Part shown: positions 28,296 to 33,349 of the stretch, in pieces | Numbering within the stretch: the stretch's first letter is position 1 | Layout of the letters: every line of letters begins with the position of its first letter | Source of the DNA: Acidobacteriota bacterium | GTDB lineage: Bacteria; Acidobacteriota; Terriglobia; Acidiferrales; UBA7541 | Assembly: GCA_003223245.1 (NCBI GenBank) | Contig: QHYI01000149.1 | Location: forward strand, 1-33,349 | Direction: 5' to 3' | DNA length: 33,349 nucleotides | The notes under the pieces: generated by a model | Databases searched by the model: none | What the model was told of the DNA's origin: nothing | Seen by the model: the letters and a program-made list of their open reading frames with translations, nothing else | Translations under genes and position numbers: made by a program

Positions 28296-28378
28296 ATTTA
28301 CGGAATCACTTGCGGTTGGCAATCTCGGGTGCGTTTATGGTGTGAGAAATCCTTTTTCATTATATTGCTTCCGTAAAT
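28296..28378. promoter_or_regulatory. Widely spaced inverted repeat ATTTACGGAA/TTCCGTAAAT
   Basis: ATTTACGGAA (28296-28305) and TTCCGTAAAT (28369-28378) are perfect 10-bp inverted copies, 63 bases apart, in an AT-rich stretch. The inner copy ends five bases before the -35 box of the regulator gene. The pair could be two half-sites for a looping regulator. The remaining non-coding bases to 28593 hold only the hairpin listed separately. Confidence 0.5.
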
Positions 28379-28575
28379 GAGCCAAAGCAAGATTGCGCAG
28401 AAAACCCCATGAACAGGAGTGCTACTCTAATCTTTCGCCGAAAGGTACTCCATGAGGTGATTCACTGATTTCGGATAGGTCAAATTCGGTATGCACTGGT
28501 CGTGGCTAGATCGCTTTTCGTGATGGCAGTGGCGGAGCGAGGAGTCCCTTGTTCCGCCCGGCATGCTCGGCCCGG

Positions 28576-28597
28576 CTAAGACCAAGCTCGGTCTTAG
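28576..28597 (-). terminator. Hairpin at the end of the vWA-like gene cluster
   Basis: CTAAGACC (28576-28583) and GGTCTTAG (28590-28597) form a perfect 8-bp stem with a 6-base loop, and the stop codon of the last gene lies inside the stem. No T tract follows on the minus strand, so it may be an inefficient terminator or an mRNA end stabiliser. Confidence 0.4.
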
Positions 28598-29157
28598 GAT
28601 CCACGGAAGCATTCGATCAGCGAATCCGTGGTTACGCCATTGAAGGGGATACGACAGACGTTTGCGTGCTGTTGTTTAAGCCATGTCTCCCACTGAGCGA
28701 CTCGCGCCAAGTATGCGTCTTCGTCAGAAGCGTCCGCGCGATTGGGGGCAGGAAGCATCGCCACCCTTACGCCTTTGAGGTTCAAGAGTAAGTCGCGCCG
28801 GGCGCTGGGCAAATTGGGGAAACTCGAGACAATCAGGAAAACATGGTCCGCATCGAGCACTCCAGCGGAAGAATAAAAACTCAATGAACCTACCACGTCT
28901 CCGACCCTAGCCCCGGGCGCGAATCGCTGCATATTCTCGGCACATTCATTCAATAACGTGGAAAAATCTTGAGCTGGGGAGTCCATGGCCTTGACCAACC
29001 GCGGAGTAAATTCCAGCGGAGGTATCTGTAACGGAATGGCAGTTTCGTCCCGCAAGTCGGCCCAAGTCACTGTGACGGGGGGCTGCCAGTCGCGGGCGGC
29101 CTTGTTCAACGTGGCTGCCACGGTTTTGAGGATCTCCGGTCGTGCCGTGTCGGGCAT
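28594..29157 (-). CDS. vWA-like protein without MIDAS (degenerate paralogue)
   Basis: 187 residues from ATG at 29157. It aligns by eye with the preceding protein: AARDWQPPVTVTWADLRDET matches the neighbour's AQREWQPPVEILWSRIQTAS, VFLIVSSFPNLPSARR matches LVIVSDFMEDLPRGKR, and RVAMLPAPN matches RVLLLHRPG. However, it lacks the N-terminal strand with DxSxS, and the late MIDAS Asp is Ser (SSF for SDF), so it should not bind a metal. It has no signal peptide as read. Its start lies 52 bases inside the preceding gene in another frame. Either it is a truncated copy formed by deletion, or it is made by coupling or frameshifting with the first. Function unknown; probably a partner of the lipoprotein. 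Confidence 0.65.
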   Translation of the reverse strand: MPDTARPEILKTVAATLNKAARDWQPPVTVTWADLRDETAIPLQIPPLEFTPRLVKAMDSPAQDFSTLLNECAENMQRFAPGARVGDVVGSLSFYSSAGVLDADHVFLIVSSFPNLPSARRDLLLNLKGVRVAMLPAPNRADASDEDAYLARVAQWETWLKQQHANVCRIPFNGVTTDSLIECFRGS

Positions 29158-29831
29158 GTTTTGAGCGGTAGGGCTACCACCGACACGGCTCCAGCTTCTC
29201 GCAGTGCTTCGCTCCAGCGCTGAATCCGCGCAAGATGGTCAACCAGTGCTAGCGGCGTCTTTTCCGTTCCCGGCCGGTGGAGTAAAAGAACTCGTTCACC
29301 GTTCAGTTGTAGTCGGATTGGGCGCTTACCGCGAGGCAAATCCTCCATGAAATCAGAGACGATGACTAGGTACTTCGGACCGAGAACGCTTTGCCCTTGT
29401 TCTGTTGCCAGCGCCACTGCTCCTGAAATATCCGTATATGCAGACCGCTCGGAACCAGCAGCGGAAGCCCGCACTACAGCTTTCGCGCAGGTCTGCAATT
29501 TGTCCGCCACCTGAGCAGAGTCATCGTTGTCGCGTTTAATAAGGGATTGCTGGAATTGGAAAGGACCACACAGCGGACCTGAAATCAAACTGGCAGTCTG
29601 AATACGTGACCACAGAATTTCTACGGGAGGCTGCCATTCTCTTTGAGCGAGTTCCGATGTTGCCGTGGCGAGTTCCTCAAGTGCCCGCTCATCGTTTACG
29701 AGGGGCGCAAAGCTCTTGCTGAAGTCCACCAGCACGACCACGGACGTACCGGCGGATCGTGATTTATCGACTGAGCACCCTCCCAAGAGGACTGCGACCA
29801 CCGGTAGCAGTACAACGCGCGATTTGGACAT
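29106..29831 (-). CDS. vWA-domain lipoprotein with complete MIDAS
   Basis: 241 residues from ATG at 29831. The beginning VVLLPVVAVLLGGC is a lipoprotein signal with Cys19 as the lipidation site; Ser at +2 predicts outer-membrane sorting by the enterobacterial rule. The vWA domain has all MIDAS positions: Asp36-x-Ser38-x-Ser40 in LVDFSKS, Thr133 in YTDISGA and Asp160 in IVSDFMED. An upstream TTG at 29864 overlaps the stop of the membrane-protein gene by four bases, so coupling is possible, but the lipoprotein signal favours the ATG. The last 16 residues (CPTRHDRRSSKPWQPR) are the out-of-frame reading of the next gene's start and look unnatural, so the natural C-terminus may have been lost. vWA lipoproteins bind protein ligands through the metal; the partner is probably the adjacent membrane protein. 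Confidence 0.8.
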   Translation of the reverse strand: MSKSRVVLLPVVAVLLGGCSVDKSRSAGTSVVVLVDFSKSFAPLVNDERALEELATATSELAQREWQPPVEILWSRIQTASLISGPLCGPFQFQQSLIKRDNDDSAQVADKLQTCAKAVVRASAAGSERSAYTDISGAVALATEQGQSVLGPKYLVIVSDFMEDLPRGKRPIRLQLNGERVLLLHRPGTEKTPLALVDHLARIQRWSEALREAGAVSVVALPLKTCPTRHDRRSSKPWQPR

Positions 29832-29860
29832 GTCGAAGAACATCAATAGCATTGAATGAA

Positions 29861-31666
29861 TCAAGACGCGCTAAGCACCGAGAAGGTCTGACGCTTAGTT
29901 TCTTCCACTCCGTGTAGCGACGGCACTTCGCGGCCGCGCAGCAGGAATGCTGGGGCGGCCAGCGCGAGAGCTACGACCTCGAAACAAAAAGTGACCGCCA
30001 GAAAAATCCTTACACTGAGTCGCAGGACTTCTTCAACGATTGCGAATAGCACGCCGACACAGAGACGAAGCCATATGCGCAGGCCCTTGCCGGTCGCACT
30101 TGCCTGACTTGCCGCAGCGCTCAGCGCACCACAAAGGACAAGGATGAGAATGCAGAATGCCGCCTGGTAGCGAGTCACGCCAACGCGCCAAAGGAGTATG
30201 CCAAACGCGGTGAGAACCATCACGGCTAATAGGACTGCCGTTTTTCGCCTCCACAGCGCCCCCGAAACAATAAATCGCCGATTTCGCGTTCCATCAAGAA
30301 GTAGTTCGCCCCGCGGTAGCAACAATCCCAAGATCAAAAAGCAGGCCGCTAAGCCCGCGGAAACCAGCCATGCAGCCTTTATTCCAATGTAAGGAAAGAA
30401 CGCATAAAGTCCGCTCGCTATGACGATGAAGAGGCTTAGGAGTGTCAACAGGAACCACATCCCAGCCAAGGAGGTGAAGTGATGGGCTTCCGCCGTCGTT
30501 AACTGCCTGGGTGCCACCTCGTCCTCAAGATTCCCCGAGGTCGCTCCGTCTCTCAGCTCCCCGACCGAAGCGGCGAGCGACGTGGTTTCCTGGGCTGCGG
30601 CTTGGAGGTCTCGCTGGATAACCTCAACTTCCTCCCTCAGCCGTCCGGCGCCTCTTCCTGCACGTGCACAGGCAGCATCAAATTTTTCGCGATACCGCCA
30701 CAAGCGTCGTACCAGCGCGGGGAAGTGATCCGCGGACTTGGCGATTCGCTCAAGCGATGCCGACCAGATTGCTCCCAGGCCGAAAAGCACAAGTACAAGA
30801 GTCGCCCCCCAAAGAAAGAATAATGTTCCCTGCTTGATTTGTTGCCCGATCGGCAAGTCAACCAGGGAGTTCCTGCTGGGAGCAACCTGGGAATAAAAGA
30901 AGCCTTCCACGCAGGCCATTACTACCGCGAAACAAGAGGCAATGAGCGGCCAAACCGCAATGCGTGAAGCCTCGTCGGGTGTCGGGCGGCCGGCGGTGTG
31001 CACATATCCTAATCCAGCCTCGACAAGCGTAAGCATGAAGGCGAAAACCAGGTACAGCGGAATACCAAAATAGGTAAGGTCGTGAGGGATGAATCCCAAA
31101 TCGCGCAGGATTTGACCCAGCATTCCTGTATTGACGGAGATCAACGCGATCAGAATCGTGCTCGATACGAACAAACGGGCCTTTGCGGTTCGGAGACTTC
31201 CATGCACCGCAGATAGTTGATCTGCCGTTGGCAGGTTTGGAAAAGCCGGAGTTGCCTTCAACGCAGATTCTGTCAGTTTATTGCCAGCTCGCTCAAAAGC
31301 GCGCTGTAGATCAGAAACACGGGCAAGCTGTGGTTTTAGCTTCTTAGTGATCTTGGAAAACGACGCGAGCGCTGCCTCAAGGCGCGTAAGGCCTTCGGAC
31401 ACGTAAGTGATGCCGGCATTGTCCTTGAAGTCCTCAATCAGCGCTTCAACTGCCCGCCGCCGACGTTCGCGTGCCGCCGACTGCCTAGAGACTAATCGAG
31501 ACAGGTAGGACGCCACTCCTCGCCGCACATTTGTGGTGATCGGATAGAAGAGGAAATAAGCAGGAATTGCGGCAATCGCACTCAATCCAAGAATTGCTAG
31601 AGACCACGCCAGAACACCCCAGAACCATGGGATGTGTTGGGACACAAAGCCAGTGAAGGATTCCAT
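29861..31666 (-). CDS. Large multi-pass membrane protein with coiled-coil segments, family not recognised
   Basis: 601 residues with about ten to twelve membrane segments. An N-terminal pair (WGVLAWSLAILGLSAIAAIP) is followed by a basic stretch (RERRRRAVEALIEDF) and a helical, probably coiled-coil, cytoplasmic or periplasmic part to about 165. A second membrane group spans about 168-310 (LFVSSTILIALISV, VFAFMLTLVEAGLGYV). Then comes a second coiled region (RLREEVEVIQRDLQAAAQET), and a third membrane group from about 425 to 580 (WFLLTLLSLFIVIASGLYAF, AVLLAVMVLTAFGILLW). No enzymatic or transport motif is seen. It is the first gene of the cluster with the two vWA proteins and meets the second with a few bases of overlap at most, so the three probably act together. 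It could be a membrane stress sensor, scaffold or channel; this is open. Confidence 0.8.
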   Translation of the reverse strand: MESFTGFVSQHIPWFWGVLAWSLAILGLSAIAAIPAYFLFYPITTNVRRGVASYLSRLVSRQSAARERRRRAVEALIEDFKDNAGITYVSEGLTRLEAALASFSKITKKLKPQLARVSDLQRAFERAGNKLTESALKATPAFPNLPTADQLSAVHGSLRTAKARLFVSSTILIALISVNTGMLGQILRDLGFIPHDLTYFGIPLYLVFAFMLTLVEAGLGYVHTAGRPTPDEASRIAVWPLIASCFAVVMACVEGFFYSQVAPSRNSLVDLPIGQQIKQGTLFFLWGATLVLVLFGLGAIWSASLERIAKSADHFPALVRRLWRYREKFDAACARAGRGAGRLREEVEVIQRDLQAAAQETTSLAASVGELRDGATSGNLEDEVAPRQLTTAEAHHFTSLAGMWFLLTLLSLFIVIASGLYAFFPYIGIKAAWLVSAGLAACFLILGLLLPRGELLLDGTRNRRFIVSGALWRRKTAVLLAVMVLTAFGILLWRVGVTRYQAAFCILILVLCGALSAAASQASATGKGLRIWLRLCVGVLFAIVEEVLRLSVRIFLAVTFCFEVVALALAAPAFLLRGREVPSLHGVEETKRQTFSVLSAS

Positions 31667-32035
31667 CGGATAGCCCCGTAAGAAGGCTGAGCGTTTCTTG
31701 AGTCTATATACATACGCGGATTAGTGGGTCGGCGGCTATAACATACCGCTCGGCTTGTGGCCAAGCAGTTATCCTCGGCGGCCTCGGCGGTAGCCGCCCA
31801 ATCATAGGAATGTTGTCAGGGCGTCACGAACATAATCTTTGACTCGCGCCGATTCACCTCGAACCTCTCGGAGAGAGGATGCGGAAGGGACAAGCGGCGC
31901 TCGCGCCGATCAGCGTCCATCTCTCGGCTTCGAGATAGGAGTGCGAGGCTTACTACGGTTCACCGTTTGCTCGACAACTAGCGGTTGAAAGCGCAGCCTC
32001 CACACGATAGGCTTGCCTGCGTCGGAGTTGATTCC
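31667..32035. other. Non-coding divergent region
   Basis: 369 bases between the start of the membrane-protein gene and the small secreted-protein gene on the opposite strand. It should hold both promoters. TATATA near 31703-31708 could be part of a -10 region for the minus-strand gene, but no convincing -35 is seen. GGCGG-TAG-CCGCC near 31786-31798 is a short inverted repeat. Minus-strand frames that run through here into 32692 have no protein features. Confidence 0.4.
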
Positions 32036-32572
32036 ATGCGAACGATACTGGTCCTCGTGGTCGTCCTGAACGTGACCCCTGGTGCCCAACAACCCGCCAG
32101 TTTGGAAGATACTTTGGTGTGGATGCACAATTTTGCTGCGGATAACGGAAGCCAGTTCACGGGGCAGAGAAATACGGATAAGGGAGCGTGTAAGCTGGGC
32201 ACCCCAAACTGCGAGCCGCGCCATGATGTGACGACTTTCGACAGTCATGGTTGTCTCGCGACGATAACGTGGTCCGTTGATTTGAACTATAAGGATGTCG
32301 GCACTCACACGTACCACTTTTCGCTGAAAGACCTTGACCCCAATAGCGTAGCTCGGGTGAAAGACAATCCCTTCGAGAATGCCGTAGTTGCGGAAACAAC
32401 GAATAGCGAAAAAAAGGTCGCGGAATCTTTTACTCCGGCGGGTGGGAAGGCCGAAGAAAGCAAACACACCTGGGTTGAACTTGTCTTTGATAACGGAGAT
32501 AACGCCGGACGTTTCGTGAAAGCTTTCAGGCACGCAATTCAACTCTGTGGCGGGAAACCGTCGGTATCTTAG
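32036..32572 (+). CDS. Small secreted protein of unknown function
   Basis: 178 residues from ATG at 32036, chosen because a signal peptide (RTILVLVVVLNVTPGAQ) follows directly; an upstream start at 31985 would bury it. The mature part opens with PASLEDTLVWMHNFA and has FSLKDLDPNSVARVKD in the middle, with VFDNGDNAGRFVKAFRHAIQ and LCGG near the end. From memory this pattern (SLxxTLxWLxxF...F-SLKDLDP...AxRVAKAFxHAIxLCGG) recurs in small exported proteins of Acidobacteriota that have no assigned role. Four cysteines lie in the mature part (GACKLGTPNC, GCLATI, QLCGG) and could form disulfides. It is transcribed divergently from the vWA cluster. Confidence 0.75.
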   Translation: MRTILVLVVVLNVTPGAQQPASLEDTLVWMHNFAADNGSQFTGQRNTDKGACKLGTPNCEPRHDVTTFDSHGCLATITWSVDLNYKDVGTHTYHFSLKDLDPNSVARVKDNPFENAVVAETTNSEKKVAESFTPAGGKAEESKHTWVELVFDNGDNAGRFVKAFRHAIQLCGGKPSVS

Positions 32573-32591
32573 GTCGGTTATGGGAACCGAC
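32573..32591 (+). terminator. Weak hairpin after the secreted-protein gene
   Basis: GTCGGTT (32573-32579) and AACCGAC (32585-32591) form a 7-bp stem with a 5-base loop directly after the stop codon. No T tract follows, so termination is doubtful. Confidence 0.3.
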
Positions 32592-32690
32592 GTTAGCATC
32601 ATCATCGGCGGGCCAGCATCCCGGTACGGACGACCGCTCCGGTCAGTCAGGCCGTGCCACCCGCATTCCCGGCTGTAGAAGGGAACGGTC

Positions 32691-33164
32691 ATGCAACAAT
32701 CGAGTGCCGGCCTATTAATGTTCAGGCGGCGTGGCCGGGAGCTCGAGGTGTTTCTGGTTCACCCCGGCGGACCCTTCTGGCAGAAGAAGGATATCGGAGC
32801 TTGGTCTATTCCGAAGGGCGAATACCTGAACGGGGAGGACGAGTTGGCGGCCGCGAAGCGTGAATTTGAAGAAGAAACGGGGGTCAAGCCCGAAGGGGAA
32901 TTTATGCCCTTGGGCAAGGTTAGGCAGGCGGGCGGAAAGGTTGTAACCGTGTGGGCCCTCGAAGGGGATTGCCCAACGGCGATTCGAAGCAATACGTTCT
33001 CAATGGAATGGCCACCGAAATCCGGCCAAAAGCGAGAGTTTCCTGAGGTTGACCGGGCACATTGGTTTCCACTTGCGGAAGCGCGGGTCCGTATCAACAA
33101 GGGACAGATCGAGTTTCTTGAACGACTCGTGGCTCGCTTCGGGAACGCGGAAGCAGGGAAGTGA
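32691..33164 (+). CDS. Nudix hydrolase
   Basis: 157 residues from ATG at 32691 with AGAAGGGAA upstream. The Nudix box is complete: Gly43 starts GEYLNGEDELAAAKREFEEE followed by TGV, matching G-x5-E-x7-R-E-U-x-E-E-x-G-U. The segments WSIPKGE and VDRAHWFPLAEARVRI are typical of bacterial Nudix proteins that hydrolyse nucleoside polyphosphates or oxidised nucleotides; the substrate cannot be told. The protein is cytoplasmic. Its TGA stop at 33162-33164 coincides with the first bases of an insertion-sequence end, so the original C-terminus may have been changed by the insertion, although the conserved part is complete and the length is normal. Confidence 0.9.
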   Translation: MQQSSAGLLMFRRRGRELEVFLVHPGGPFWQKKDIGAWSIPKGEYLNGEDELAAAKREFEEETGVKPEGEFMPLGKVRQAGGKVVTVWALEGDCPTAIRSNTFSMEWPPKSGQKREFPEVDRAHWFPLAEARVRINKGQIEFLERLVARFGNAEAGK

Positions 33165-33349
33165 GGTGCTCCCCAAAATTCGGACCAGTCAATAAGGTAT
33201 AAAATCGCTGCCTCGGAAAGGGAGCAGAAATGAAATCGAGGCAACGGCGGAGCTTCAGCGCGGAGATGAAAGCACGAATCGCGCTGGAGGCGATCAAGGA
33301 ACAGAAGACCATTCAGGAAATCGCTTCGCACTACGGAGTGCATCCCAGC
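33162..33349 (+). mobile_element. IS3-family insertion sequence, left end (continues beyond window)
   Basis: The sequence starting TGAGGTGCTCCCCAAAATTC at 33162 fits IS3-family terminal repeats (TG...CCCCAAAA-TT-GGAC). The orfA start lies 68 bases further in, normal for these elements. TATAAA at 33198-33203 may be the -10 of its promoter. The right end and target duplication lie outside. Confidence 0.7.
33230..33349 (+). CDS. IS3-family transposase OrfA (3' partial)
   Basis: Forty codons from ATG at 33230, with GGGAGCAG upstream, cut by the window end. The translation [20 protein letters not shown] followed by [20 protein letters not shown] is the N-terminal helix-turn-helix of IS3-family (IS150/IS2-like) OrfA proteins, which bind the terminal repeats and act with OrfB, normally by -1 frameshifting to make the OrfAB transposase. 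It lies just inside the element's left end. Confidence 0.88.
   Translation, partial: MKSRQRRSFSAEMKARIALEAIKEQKTIQEIASHYGVHPS

Noticed and set aside
28431-28445. CTTTCG-C-CGAAAG as terminator
   Set aside because: The loop would be a single base and no T tract follows.
31910-32692. 260-codon minus-strand frame
   Set aside because: It lies over the small secreted-protein gene, which has a signal peptide and a recognisable family pattern; the minus frame has no features.

Overview
The window (roughly 58-60% GC by eye) looks like chromosome of an Acidobacteriota bacterium, probably Terriglobia-like. This is inferred from gene content: two Oar-like TonB receptors with an N-terminal carboxypeptidase-regulatory domain, a CRTAC1/ASPIC-UnbV protein, many secreted proteins, a soil-type glycoside hydrolase, and an interspersed repeat that reads PVILSGATRS...AKDLSS when translated. 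No rRNA, CRISPR array or phage genes were seen.

Layout. 1-2033: 3' part of a secreted adhesin-like protein with near-identical Ig-like repeats followed by a beta-helix. 2201-8790 (minus strand): a glycan-use locus with a GH30 glycosidase, a secreted esterase and a TonB receptor, plus a small plus-strand [10 protein letters not shown] protein. 8791-9892: mostly non-coding, with a promoter, an unusual CTAGGGGG double motif and one possible small membrane protein. 9893-12002: a decayed surface-glycan locus, with an intact NAD-dependent sugar epimerase followed by fragments of a glycosyltransferase and a NodU/CmcH-type carbamoyltransferase fused by deletion and broken by frameshifts. 12194-16868 (minus): ABC ATPase, ABC permease and a secreted protein made of two M42 peptidase domains, the first apparently inactive. 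16967-18784: a multi-pass membrane histidine kinase. 19038-19127: tRNA-Ser(UGA). 19265-21529: a TPR protein with an interspersed repeat in its 5' region. 21553-25402: the second TonB receptor with a clear promoter and terminator. 25484-28290: a Tat-exported CRTAC1 protein and a LuxR-type regulator with a degenerate receiver. 28594-31666: a three-gene cluster of a multi-pass coiled-coil membrane protein, a von Willebrand A (vWA) lipoprotein with complete MIDAS, and a second vWA-like protein with no MIDAS. 32036-33164: a small secreted protein and a Nudix hydrolase. 33162-end: the left end of an IS3-type element.

The best candidate for an undescribed system is the three-gene cluster at 28594-31666: a large membrane protein next to an intact and a degenerate vWA partner. 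The next most unusual gene is the double M42 protein encoded behind an ABC-2 exporter. The carbohydrate locus at 2201-8790 makes sense as uptake (TonB receptor), deacylation (esterase) and hydrolysis (GH30) of a plant or microbial polysaccharide, though the substrate cannot be fixed from sequence.
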